This document shows positions 36,330 to 46,699 of a DNA stretch of 64,000 nucleotides, in pieces. Origin of the DNA: Dicyema japonicum (lineage: Eukaryota > Dicyemida > Rhombozoa > Dicyemidae); assembly GCA_011109175.1 (NCBI GenBank), contig RDEW01000028.1, positions 95,186 to 159,185 on the forward strand, given 5' to 3'. The stretch's first letter is position 1. Each line of letters starts with the position of its first letter. The translations under genes and the position numbers were made by a program. The notes under the pieces are model-generated. The model worked only from the letters and a program-made list of their open reading frames with translations. It made no database searches and was not told where the DNA came from.

Positions 36330-36925
36330 TCATTCCTTGGTTCTACAATTAGTTAAAATCAACTGTTTTTTACTTAAATAAAGTGTTTTTCCTGCTTATG
36401 GGAACTATAAATATTATGGCTCTCGTGAAAAGGCTGTTATTATTATTTACAGGTTTTGGAGAAAGAATGATATCTCAAAAATCACAACAAAAACTCTCGA
36501 AAGCAGCGTTGGGGGCCTCTTTACCATATGCTGCTAGTTTATCCAGGTATTGTGCATCGTTATGCAGCCTTGTCCTGGTCAATAGTCATCTCAGGTTCTT
36601 CTCTACAAATTATCCACCAGCAGAGTCATTGGACCTGATTTCGAGTCCATACTTCTTAAACGCTAACGTAAACTACAAGAGGCAGCAAGTCGATCTAACA
36701 AATTCCTTTTTTATTGTGGTATGCTTAATCTATAGAGGCACCCAATGACCAACCAATGTGAAAAAGACTACCTTCCTTATCAAAAGTATATAGACATGGT
36801 CTCCTTCCATGTAATCTCAATATTTAAATAGTGGTTGTCAGTCATGTCAAACAAAACTAAATCGTTGTAGTGAACAGATCCTCGATCCCTCACGAACCAG
36901 TAATATTATTATTGGTGGCTATTTT
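36330..36925. other. Unassigned; 121-codon open frame
   Basis: A plus-strand frame (36383-36748) contains ALGASLPYAASLSRYCASLC, but the neighbouring frames also look partly coding and the stretch lies between repeats. I cannot assign it. Confidence 0.25.
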
Positions 36926-36929
36926 ATTT

Positions 36930-37800
36930 ATTTACCCCTTACTCTTCGAGTTAAAGAAACTAACCAAAACGTCACAGCCAAGAGCGGACGTTCCCAGATA
37001 TCAGACATGTATATTTGGTTTTGTACAAAATTAGAAGACCTGTCTTCTGGACCCAGGAAGAGAAGAAGTGACCTGTCTTCTGGTCGTCGGGTAAGTTTGA
37101 TTGGCATAGTAGAGAGGACGATTGTAAATTCTGTACAGATAAAAATGTAACTCCATGTAGTGACCACAAAGTAAGCGCCCAAGTGGACACTAGATTCCCG
37201 TGGATGAGAAGCTTCGCTTCCGTCAATAATAAGTGGAATACGTCCCAAAGGGTTGTTGATACCAAGGCTTCTGATGGTTTTAGTTGATATCCATTCGTGG
37301 GTTGTTTTCTGTCGCGACTGAGAGGGCCCAGTCTCTGAGATAGTTTGTAGAAACCGAATTTGTTTACTGAGAGTTGGAATAATTCTCCTTTTGTTTGTGG
37401 AGACCCAAAGGCAGTGTGCTGCTGTCCCAGCGTTTTACACTTGTCAAAAAATTGTAGACTGAGCATTTGAAAAAGTCCCTAGTTTAGAGAATTTTTGATT
37501 CCCGGTGTAGATCAGTTGGTGCGGTTTTTAGAAAACCAATAATTATTCTTATAGCAGAGTTTTGAGTGTATTTTTAGACGTTTTTATNTTTGTTTGTGGA
37601 GACCCAAAGGCAGTGTGCTGCATGTCCCAGCGTTTTACACTTGTCAAAAAATTGTAGACTGAGCATTTGAAAAAGTCCCTAGTTTGGAGAATTTTTGATT
37701 CCCGGTGTAGATCAGTTGGTGCGGTTTTTAGAAAACCAATAATTTTTCTTATAGCAGAGTTTTGAGTGTATTTTTAGACGTTTTTATTGATAAACAGGGA
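36930..37800 (-). mobile_element. LINE C-terminal region with RNase H-like start (jockey/I-like)
   Basis: Minus strand reads QNSAIRIIIGFLKTAPTDLH (37770 side and its duplicate), the post-RT block of jockey/I-type elements (family: QN..LR...GA.KTTP). It then reads IRSLGINNPLGRIPLIIDGS (about 37250), where LIIDGSEAS resembles the first strand of a retrotransposon RNase H. Duplicated around the 'n' at 37588. Confidence 0.65.
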
Positions 37801-37959
37801 CCCCATGCAGGGTTAGGATATTCCATCACTGTTCTGATAAACGGTCAGTAGATAGTGGGCAAGCTATCTTTCTCTACTAATTAAATGACGTGCCCACCAC
37901 GGCCCAGAGTGAGTTGAGCGTTCGAGATTTTTCGCATACATAAGAGACATGTTTTGAAA

Positions 37960-38965
37960 TTGATAAGAAAATATCAAATATCACACAATGTATTTTAGGG
38001 TTTTTAACCACAAGAAGGAGAACGTTGTTTCCATTAATCCCGTCTCCTACCAAATGCCGTCCCTCAAGGATCGCCCCTCTCTCCGACGTTATTCAACTTA
38101 TTCCTCAACGATTTACCCTGCCCTGGAGGATAAGATTCAATGCTTCTCACTTATGCTGATGACCTAATCATCGAAGCAGGAACAAATACGTGGCTATAGC
38201 AAAATCAGAGCTTCAGTCACATATTGACGACCTGGGAGCCTGGTTGAGTTTGAATTGTCTCTCCATATCCAGGGATAAATCAACGTATACAATCTTCACC
38301 ACAGACAGAAAAAAAATACATACACTGGATTTGAACATTTATGGAGACTCTTTACCATAACAGATTCATCCAACTATTCTGAAAGTGACATTTGACACTT
38401 TAATGACATTTTCTCAACATGTGAAGAACGTTATGACAAAGGGTCTCAGGAAACTAAATATAATCAAACCGCTCTTAAAGTCCAGGCCGTCACAGGAATA
38501 CGCTGTCGTCTTGTTCAATCAACTCCTAAAACCGACGATAGAGTATGCTTGTGCCTCATGGGCCTATGGAGCTTCGATATCAAATTCATTCAAGATCAAT
38601 TCCCTAATTGGCAAACTTGCACGTCTAACAAATTTATCCCCGATCTTTCCCCCCAATGCTTGACCACGCCGCAATCAAAAATAATGACTCCGGCTTCATC
38701 GGTCTGTGTGGCCAAAAAACAAGTAGTTTCTTCCATTCAAGCCTAGAAACCTCAAATACACGAAATTTGAGGAAAAAACCCACCCCTCTTCAAACTCTAA
38801 TGAAAGATGATCGTCGTCTATTCATGAAAGCCGTGGGTACTCTGGTGGAACATAAAAAAAACCTCTCGATCCTGTTGAGGCGTACCGGAATCACTTAATT
38901 AGTTGGTTTACTCCTTTATTGGTGTTCCCTTTTCGGGGTTATTAAATAAATAAATTTTTTAAAAA
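37960..38965 (+). mobile_element. LINE-C, 5'-truncated, intact 3' end
   Basis: RT end APLSPTLFNLFLNDLP and LLTYADDLIIEAG (38080-38180), then thumb-side HVKNVMTKGLRKLNIIKPLL, TIEYACASWAYGASIS, and the C-terminus KAVGTLVEHKKNLSILLRR followed by TGIT-stop at 38898. The 3' trailer TTAATTAGTTGGTTTACTCC leads to TTATTAAATAAATAAA. This is the cleanest view of the family's 3' end. Confidence 0.82.
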
Positions 38966-40135
38966 TATAAAAATTTAAAAATAGAACCACAATTTTAATT
39001 CAAGTATAAATTGTTAAACTAAAGCTTATGTGAAATGAGTAACAAATATGACTGTGGGAAACACAAAACTGAGGTAAAAACCACAATTTTGAATAAATCC
39101 AACCGTAGAAGGTCATCTAAATCGGTTAAAAAGTTAAATTAAATTGTAAATCGAGGATAATGAGGAATATGCTTTACTGTTTTTTTTGTTGTGACATTTG
39201 CACGAGCAAGGCAAACAAATTTTCAGATTCTAAGCGTAAAATCCCAAAAAATGGTTATAACGGCGCGGAGATGCCGGGGAGAGATTTTTCGTCGGTTGAT
39301 TCATATGAGATTTCCCTCCACAATTTCAAAACATCTAATTTAAGAGTTGCCCTGCTTTGTCATTTAGGATGCTAAAAAGTACGCCGAGGACATTCTCGGC
39401 AAATGTAACCTCACATCANAAAAACCCACCCCTCTTCAAACTCTAATGAAAGATGATCGTCGTCTATTCAGGAAAGCCGTGGGTACTCTGGAGGAACATA
39501 GGAAAAACCTCTCGATCCTGTTGAGGCGTACCGGGATCACTTAATTAGTTGGTTTACTCCTTTCTTGGTGTTCCCTTTTCGGGGTTATTAAATAAATAAA
39601 TTTTTTAAAAATATAAAAATTTAAAAATAGAACCACAATTTTAATTCAAGTATAAATTGTTAAACTAAAGCTTATGTGAAATGAGTAACAACTATGTCTG
39701 TGTGAAACACAAAACTGAGGTAAAAACCACAATTTTGAATAAATCCAACCGTAGAAGGTCATCTAAATCAGTTAAAAAGTTAAATTAAATTGTAAATCGA
39801 GGATAATGTGGGAAACACAAAACTGAGGTAAAAACCACAATTTTGAATAAATCCAACCGTAGAAGGTCATCTAAATCGGTTAAAAAGTTAAATTAAATTG
39901 TAAATCGAGGATAATGAGGAATATGCTTTACTGTTTTTTTTGTTGTGACATTTGCACGAGCAAGGCAAACAAATTTTCAGATTCTAAGAGTAAAATCTCA
40001 AAAAATGGTTATAACGGCGCGGAGATGCCGGGGAGAGATTTTTCGTCGGTTGATTCATATGAGATTTCCCTCCACAATTTCAAAACATCTAATTTAAGAG
40101 TTGCCCTGCTTTGTCATTTAGGATGCTAAAAAGTA
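38773..40135. repeat. Locally duplicated block around an assembly gap
   Basis: Sequence from about 38778-39375 recurs from 39424-40129, with the 'n' at 39419 between. A ~108-bp piece (about 39700-39806) is additionally repeated in tandem (39807-39914). The duplicated part covers the LINE-C 3' end and a 71-codon frame (39160-39375 and 39914-40129) upstream of RAF. The copies differ at a few bases. This looks like unmerged contig ends or alleles. Confidence 0.7.
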
Positions 40136-40260
40136 CGCCGAGGACATTCTCAGCAAATGTAACCTCATATCAAGTAATTTAATTTTCAGAATCGCAGATA
40201 TTTCAAATACTTCGGATAATATTTCTTACTCGGATATCAGCGTAAATTTGGGAGTTACTT

Positions 40261-41248
40261 TTGTCGAACTACCACAAAACAGTGACCTGGGAGATTTCAC
40301 AGAATAAGATAGAAATAAAGGAATTCGTTGGGAAGGGGACCTATGGGACAGTATACAAGTGCGAATATTACGGAAAAGCAGCCTTGAAGAAGATCAACGT
40401 GATTGACCCATCGGTGGAAGACTTGAAATCCTTCCGGAATGAAATCTCCGTTTTGCAGTAAATTGTTAACAAAGTCAAGACAACTTCGTCATGAATACAT
40501 TTTGATATTCATTGGATGCATCGTTAATCCTTATTTGGCCATAGTCACTGAATGGTGTGATGGGTCCTCACTTTACAAGGAACTCCACGTCAAGCAAGTG
40601 GTCTTCAAACCATTAACAGTTTTATATATTGTTAGACAATTTGCTGAGGGGATGTCTTATTTGTATGAAAAGTCGATCATTCACTGTGATCTCAAGTCAG
40701 ACAGTCTATTGTTACACTTATTACAGACGTATTCCTCACTGACATGGGGGTCATCAAAATTGGAGACTTTGGTCTTGCCACATTGATTAAGACCAGAAGG
40801 AACCCCAAGCTTGTGGGATCCGTGTATTGGATGGTCTCTTATCACCTAAATTCAGGCACCTGAGATAATTCGTCAGCGTAAAAACTGCGAACCCTCACAT
40901 TCTTCCGACGTTTATGCGTTTGGGATTGTCATGTATGAGCTAACCATGGGATGTTTCCCCCATTCAGAGCCTGACCATCCTCATCAAGTTAGCATTCCGC
41001 TATATTCAAAGATTTTGTTCAAAGTTGGAAGCTCTAAGGAGCCTTTAAACTTGGATGGGATGAGATCAGATCTTCCACCTAGTTTGGGAGATCTCATACA
41101 TAAATGCTGTCAATATGATTATGAATTAAGGCTTACATTTGACGTGGTTCATTTATTTTTTGATTTAAAGGTACTCCAAGAAATTCTCAATATGATCAGT
41201 AATTCCCCCAGATTCAACCGTTCTTTATCAGATTCACATCTTTTATAA
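40261..41248 (+). CDS. RAF: RAF-family Ser/Thr kinase domain, 4-5 ultrashort introns, 5' end unresolved
   Basis: Introns at 40458-40479 (22 nt), 40704-40726 (23), 40834-40855 (22), 40988-41011 (24) and probably 41144-41170 (27, in frame) give one frame to TAA 41246-41248. Features: TWEISQNKIEI entry, glycine loop GKGTYGTVY, lysine in GKAALKK, LAIVTEWCDGSSLY hinge as in B-Raf, catalytic loop HCDLKSDN, DFGLAT, WMAPEII, SDVYAFGIVMYEL, and a C-terminal RSLSDS like the 14-3-3 site of Rafs. The HRD arginine is Cys and the activation loop is about four residues shorter than B-Raf. Upstream exons may lie in 39914-40250 (a 22-nt intron-like gap at 40104-40125 gives an open Ser/Asn-rich stretch), but no Ras-binding or C1 domain is recognisable. 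Confidence 0.88.
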
Positions 41249-41269
41249 GGAACAATATTTTTTTAATAT

Positions 41270-41500
41270 TACTGTTACCCCCAACTATAACAGTAGGGGG
41301 AGGCTGGTACTTCGAGAGCGTTAATTATTGAATCTCACATTATCACGTATAAGAAATTTCCTGTACGTCTACTTGTGTTTTTCCCGAGCGTATGAATTAT
41401 GTTTAAGATACGTAATAGACTAAAGGGTGATAACCCCCTACAACTAAGTTTACAGCAGGGCAATCGAACCCAGGAGCATTGTGATAGACACGACATAGTA
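41270..41500 (-). repeat. tRNA-derived SINE copy
   Basis: The minus strand has B box GGGTTCGATTG (41471-41461) followed by CCCTGCTGTAAACTTAG, nearly the same as the SINE at 36.18 kb (CACTGCTGTTTACTTGG). The A-box side (about 41505-41495) is weak. It lies between the convergent RAF and MTRFR genes. Confidence 0.45.
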
Positions 41501-41531
41501 AAAAATGCATAAAAATTACAAAAAATCTAAA

Positions 41532-41957
41532 TTATTTAGATAACAAATTCTTATAAGATTTCATTAGAGTGTGTCTTTCTTTACTTCGTTCTTTGCTTAG
41601 TTTGGTCTCCGTAATCCTTTTAAGGAAATCAATGTTCTTCCAGCTGTTTTCCCCCTTATAAAATGTATCCACTCTCTCAGAAAGCAAAATCTTGGCCTCC
41701 TTAAGATTCCTTACTGCTGATCTCGACATTTGACACTTAACTTTAAACCAAGTATATACCTTGACTGCGATCCTCGTCTCTTTATGGCGCATAAAACAAC
41801 ATGTATTCCTTTTGTTGACATTCTGACCGCCAGGACCAGAACTTCTTATATTTTTGAACTTAATGTCGCTGTCTTTAACAATTGGGAATTTGGTTACGGA
41901 TAAACACCTCTTTTTAAGCAAGACAAAATTATATGGCAACAAAGACGACCGAATCAT
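41532..41957 (-). CDS. MTRFR: Mitochondrial ribosome-rescue release factor (MTRFR/C12orf65 type)
   Basis: ATG 41957-41955, stop 41534-41532. The GGQ loop SSGPGGQNVNKRNT is followed by CQMSRSAVRNLKEAK and LSERVDTFYKGENS, which match the C12orf65/MTRFR family (KCHQTRSVDQNRKLA, VDVFYNGENS). A 24-nt GT...AG segment at 41736-41759 inserts eight residues between IAVK and CQMSRS where the family has none. It is very probably an intron, but it is in frame without a stop. Spliced product 133 residues with a basic N-terminus suited to mitochondrial import. The protein lacks codon-recognition domains, as expected for a factor releasing peptides from stalled mitoribosomes. Start codon lies 52 bp from that of THG1 on the other strand. 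Confidence 0.9.
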   Translation of the reverse strand: MIRSSLLPYNFVLLKKRCLSVTKFPIVKDSDIKFKNIRSSGPGGQNVNKRNTCCFMRHKETRIAVKVYTWFKVKCQMSRSAVRNLKEAKILLSERVDTFYKGENSWKNIDFLKRITETKLSKERSKERHTLMKSYKNLLSK

Positions 41958-42009
41958 TTAATTATTAATTTATTATTATTAAATATAAATTAAAAAAAAT
42001 TAATAGATT
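41958..42009. promoter_or_regulatory. Shared 52-bp divergent promoter region MTRFR/THG1
   Basis: Only 52 bases, almost entirely A/T, separate the two start codons. Both 5' leaders and core promoters must overlap here or extend into the opposite coding sequence. No TATA box can be singled out in such AT-rich DNA. Confidence 0.6.
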
Positions 42010-42853
42010 ATGACTGGAACCCGTTTTCAATATGTGAGAAAATTTGAGGAGGACCGAGAATGCTTGTACAGCACATACATTGTTGCCAGACTCGATGGGA
42101 AATCATTTCACAGGTTCTTACTTGTATAACAACTAGATTTTGTGATACCCATGAGTTCAAAAAGCCTAATGACAGTCGCTGTCTCGGTTTAATGACACGT
42201 GCTTCTGCAGCTGTATTCCAACAATTTAAGGACATTGTGTTGGCATATGGACAATGTGATGAGTACAGCTTTTTATTTAAGAGAACGTCCGATATTTTCA
42301 AACGTCGTAAGATGTAATCTCGGTTAGTTAATTATAGGAAGATTCTGTCAATATTGGTCAGTTCGTTCACGTCTGCCTTTGATTTTTATTGGTCAGATTA
42401 CTTTGAATCAGTAAAATTGCAGCATCTCCCTGCTTTTGACTGCCGACTTATATGCTATCCCCATGTTCAGAACGTGAGAGACTATTTCTCGTGGAGACAG
42501 GCTGACTGTAATTAAGTGATCTCACTGTAGGTCATATCAATAACTTGTACAACACCGTGTTTTGGTCCTTGATTAACGACAGAGGGAAGACTCCGCAGGA
42601 AAGCGAAAAAATTCTCAGAGTATGCGTAATGATTATATCTTAGGGGACTCTTTCCTCAGATAAGAATGAAATATTGTTTAGAGATTACGGCATAAATTAT
42701 AATAATATTCCCCAATTGTTTAGAAAGGGGACTGTTCTTATCAGAAGTAACCAAACTATGGGTGATGCTGAGATTGTCACTGAAGATGTATATTCTCTCC
42801 ACTGTGATATCATTAAAGACGATTTCTGGATTAAACACGACATTCTTGATTAA
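42010..42853 (+). CDS. THG1: tRNA-His guanylyltransferase, four ultrashort introns
   Basis: ATG 42010, TAA 42851-42853. Introns 42114-42136 (23 nt), 42314-42337 (24), 42508-42530 (23) and 42620-42643 (24) leave 250 codons. Landmarks: FQYVRKFEEDRECLY, metal-binding Asp in VARLDGKSFHRF, KKPNDSRCLGLMTR, second acidic pair in [33 protein letters not shown] (the HINNLYN signature), LSSDKNEILFRDYGINYNN, RKGTVLIRS and LHCDIIKDDFW. The enzyme adds G-1 to the 5' end of tRNA-His, the identity element for histidyl-tRNA synthetase. 249 residues is close to yeast length. All visible catalytic residues are present, so it should be active. Confidence 0.95.
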
Positions 42854-42889
42854 TTGTTTTATAGTTTTTTAATTATTTGAATTTTGGGG

Positions 42890-43125
42890 GATTAACGATT
42901 GGATTCTTTTGCGGGAATGAGAGAAGGATCTTTCATTCGATAGGGACAATGGAGGACCACATATGTTGAAAGGCCCAGTTGATTGCGGGAACTGGGATGC
43001 CTAACTGTTTGACGTTATTATGAGAGAAGGATCTTTCATTCGATAGGGACAATGGAGGACCACATATGTTGAAAGGCCCAGTTGATTGCGGGAACTGGGA
43101 TGCCTAACTGTTTGACGTTATTTCA
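42890..43125 (+). mobile_element. LINE-C 3' end fragment, tandemly duplicated
   Basis: 42916-43019 and 43021-43121 are near-identical ~104-bp units. In translation GTMEDHIC then AQLIAGTGM parallels GTMGDQRRWMARLIAGTG at 46.8 kb, the C-terminus of the LINE-C family. Confidence 0.55.
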
Positions 43126-43162
43126 GTCAATCTTTCCCGATGACCTCGAAGATAAAAATTGA

Positions 43163-43430
43163 CTAGATTTTGGGTTCAATAAATTTGGTAGTTATATCGC
43201 TTTTTTGTGAAATTTGGGGAGAGGTACCTCGAAGTGGACTGTTGTTATAACTCTGGACCAGGTAGCTTAGATGTTTGAATTCTATACGATGGTCTGTCAA
43301 ACAGAATACCACGCCTTTGCAATATGGAGGAGTTTTTTCCTTTTCTAATAGAGATTGGGGGTGTAAAGAACGTCGGATATCTAAATGGACCTTCAAACTT
43401 AGTAATAAATGAGTGACAAAATTCAAATAA
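43163..43430. other. Unassigned open stretch
   Basis: A minus-strand frame (43426-43163, opening at a non-ATG codon) reads THLLLSLKVHLDIRRSLHPQ. It could be a trailing part of the gene to its right or nothing. No family is recognised. Confidence 0.2.
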
Positions 43431-43672
43431 TTATTGTTTTAATTGTCCATATTTTCTTAGCATTTCTTGGTGGTTGATTCTTGATTCTTCGAGTTTCTTT
43501 TTCTTTACCTCCATAATGTCATTCCAATTCCTTTCAGCGTTAAGAGCTATCCCAATATAAGCGAGTATGCTAAGTCCAAATAATGAAGGTCTCCTAATTA
43601 TTACACAATTTACATTATAACTACTAGTTTCTTCCCTATTTTACGTGTAACATCAGGCCTTATATTCCTCAT
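43431..43672 (-). CDS. Small single-pass membrane protein, one 20-nt intron
   Basis: ATG 43672-43670; a GT...AG segment at 43594-43613 (20 nt) joins a basic start (MRNIRPDVTRKIGKKLVVIM) to SLFGLSILAYIGIALNAE and a lysine-rich helical tail (IMEVKKKKLEESRINHQEML), stop at 43433-43431. 73 residues: positive N-terminus, one membrane segment, long charged helix. This is the layout of small mitochondrial inner-membrane assembly proteins, but I cannot name a family. Phase across the intron is consistent. Confidence 0.5.
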
Positions 43673-43679
43673 TATTTAT

Positions 43680-43925
43680 TTTGAAAAATATTTAATTATA
43701 TTATAATTATTATTCAGATTCATTATGGTCTGGGATTAAGTCATCTCTAGTAAGGCCACGTGTTCCCAACAGAACTAACGAGGACTTACAATCTCCCAAG
43801 CCTATCTACAACTGCATTTTCTTATACATAGCAGTGGCTAGAACTCTTCTATAAATCATGTCCTCACTATCACCAAGTAAAAATCCCAATTTCCTTTTTT
43901 CCTCCTACTTGATCAATATATTTTA
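43680..43925. other. Upstream flank, no feature
   Basis: Short AT-rich spacer between the small membrane protein gene and a LINE-A copy. Confidence 0.4.
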
Positions 43926-43929
43926 ATTC

Positions 43930-45640
43930 CCTTGTGATTCCTATGTGCTCACTCTTTTCCTGATTAACTCGCAATTCTTAAATTCTCCAGGGATTTTCTC
44001 TAAAATAAGTCCAAGTTCCAGATGATTTTCTGACACAAAATATTTGTCATTTGCAAATATAATCTCCATCGGCATGCATTCTTCACATTTTGTTATAAGA
44101 GCTCTCAATGCCGCTTCCAGGTATACGACGATTAGCACCAAAGATAGAGAATCCCCTGAGGTATTCCAACTGCTGTCTCGAAAGATGTCGTGTTCCCAAC
44201 TCGTACAATTAATTCTGTGTTCAATAATAGGAAACGAATAAGTCTTGTGTTATCCTCGTCAAGGAAACTCCCAGCAACGTCCAACAATGTTTTTCTGTTG
44301 ACAGTGTTGAACGCATTGGACATGTCCACTTCCAGAATTTTAAAATCACTTTTGTATCGCTGACACATGGCACATCCATCTGTGAGACTAAACAGCATCT
44401 GCGGTCGAGCGTCCTCTTCTGAACTCACTTTTTCCCGGCGACAAAAAATCATAAACATCAGAAGATATCCGACTAAGGGTTATCAGAGATAGTATCTAAT
44501 GAGGGTTGTCAGTTCACCTAGTGCATATATGATCATTTTTCCATGTATGTTGTCTGGTCCCGAACCCTGTTGTTTAATTTAATGATTGCCAGGTTAGTTT
44601 ACTTTGTAGAGATCGGTAGGTTCAGGCTTTTTGGTGATTTCTCAAATGGCTCCACATATGAGGTTTTATTTTCACTCAAAAGTCCTGAAAAATGTTCGGC
44701 AATAATTTCAGTTTTTCCTTTATTATCCAATACATTTCTTCCTTGACTGTCGTGAATACAAATATTCGTAGGTTGAACTCCCCTCTGCAAAAGCGAACAG
44801 CACGCAATATTTGTGTTCAGTATTCCAACTTCTCAATTTCACTGACACGTTAGTCAAATTTCTTGACATAAATTTTCTTCTTCCTCCTTCTAATCTCCTT
44901 GACAATACGATTTTTTATCTTCTTAACTCGTTGTATCATTCTTTGTACACGATTCCATTCTCAGCCGCAATTTTTTTGTTTAATTGATAATGTTTAATGA
45001 TCCGATTTAGTGATCGAAGACTTTTTTAAATCCTTCTGACCTTTTTTCCCAAAGCACGTCAATTCTTTCCTTATTTATTCCCCCAACAATAGCATTCTAA
45101 ATCATCGCTGGGGGATTTTTCATATTTATGTTCACAATCTCCTTCTTAATTTTTCCATGATAAAATCATCCACAATAAAACGATCCAGATAAGCTCTCTT
45201 CCTTCTATCTCCATCTATTACGATATATCTTTTCATTCTGAAGCGTGTAACAAGCATTTTATGATCACTATGAGTGATGGTGCTTCCGTAGCTGCGGGAG
45301 TCTGTTAATAACACACGAAAGGATCTTTTGCATAAAACATAGTCTATCTGGTTGTATTGCGGACATAATCTCCATTTCCATTTTTTCTGAGTCCAGTCCA
45401 CGTAGTCTTATGCCTCGTATTGAGGCTGAATGCCGAATTACAATAAGGTAGTCAAACATGGTACTAAATTGCACGAGTGACTCTCCTGATATGTTTCCCC
45501 TCCCCCTGGCCTGCCTACCCATACAGGGTTCACTCCAAGGACAGTGACCCACTTTTGCTTTCTAATCTCCACATAAAAAGGTCATAAATGAGGCAGGGAT
45601 GGTATCCATTATTGGCATGTAAACAGATCATGTTCATCGG
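43930..45640 (-). mobile_element. LINE-A, decayed
   Basis: From the right: endonuclease blocks in broken frames (ARGRGNISGESLVQF; NQIDYVLCKRSFRVLLTD; THSDHKMLVTRFRMKRY, 45550-45200), linker (NICIHDSQGRNVLDNKGKTE, 44790), RT (LTDGCAMCQRYKSDFKILEV, DMSNAFNTVNRKTLL, 44400-44270) and IIFANDKYFVSENHLE (about 44070), where the active copies have YADDVDLISE. Loss of the YADD box makes it inactive. Confidence 0.78.
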
Positions 45641-45644
45641 GTTT

Positions 45645-46695
45645 TGTAGAAACCCTCGCCAAGTTAGTGAGACTGTCTCGAATGCTATCATCCATCCCTT
45701 CAAGCACCAATAACCGTGATCGTCTGCAATACAATTTTGTTTCTAAGAGAACCATCTGACTCGGTGGCCCCCTTCTCAAATAGACCAATCAGAATCCTCT
45801 TTTCTGAGAACATCCTAGTAAACCTGGCTCGTCTAAGATGTGGTCACCACCCCCTACCATGTGTCTAGTTTATTATAAGTAAGTGTCTTTAACATTTAAG
45901 GAATTCAATATATGCTAAACCTTGGACAGACCTAAAGAAGATTGAAGACCTCTAATCCGCAAAAGTTTTCAAGCTCTGTAAGGGATCTTGTTAGAAACAG
46001 ATTTTGCAATCCATTCCCCATGTGCATTTGCTAGTGACGCGACCACGTAATCTCTGGAAAATATCAAGTGAAGATAAGAGGCTACTGAAAAACCCGAGAC
46101 TATGGTAATAAATGATTACAAGGAAAAGATTGATGAGCAACAGTAATGATTGTTTATATTATAGAGTTACTCCTTTTGAGGGTTAAGCAAAGCTGAGTGA
46201 TTTATTTATTTCCACGGGATCAGGAGGTTAAATAAAGGTGCTCAAATATGTAACCCCAGTAAACACTGATAAAGTGAGACGTCATTGTGAATCTCCTCTA
46301 ATGGAGTAGGGATGAATAAGATCCATTGTATATGGCTACCAGGGAGTAATCGTCTCAAAGGATAAGTTTAAAATGTTATACTTGGTCATAATTGGATATG
46401 AATGTAATTGAAAAACAAACTTGTGTTACCAATGATTGAATTAAAACGATAACAATCCACATGTGTTGCATAATTTGATTATGGTTAACTTGAATAATAT
46501 AATATTGATGGTTATATTCATTGTAATATTTGAAATATCTCCTAATTATGTACAAAGAGATGAACGAGGATTTTTCATCCCCCTATATAATGGATTTATT
46601 AATTACTTTCATTGACTAATATATATTTTAATTTATATTCGGGGACCACTAAGGAACATAATCTACCTTCTAAGAATTACTGACAAATCACTCAT
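45645..46695. other. No gene recognised
   Basis: AT-rich spacer. Scattered open stretches near 45650-45900 may be LINE-A remnants but carry no motif. Confidence 0.35.
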
Positions 46696-46699
46696 TGAT

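Noticed and set aside
36383-36748. 121-codon plus-strand frame as a protein gene
   Set aside because: No family, no splice support, opens at a non-ATG-favoured context between repeats; left as unassigned.
40690-40726. Loss of the catalytic-loop Asn in RAF (apparent HCDLKSDS)
   Set aside because: The apparent Ser comes from reading into the intron at 40704-40726; after splicing the motif is HCDLKSDN.
42916-43121. Direct repeats as a CRISPR or satellite array
   Set aside because: Two copies only, longer than CRISPR repeats, and they encode a LINE-C C-terminus; other direct repeats here flank assembly gaps.
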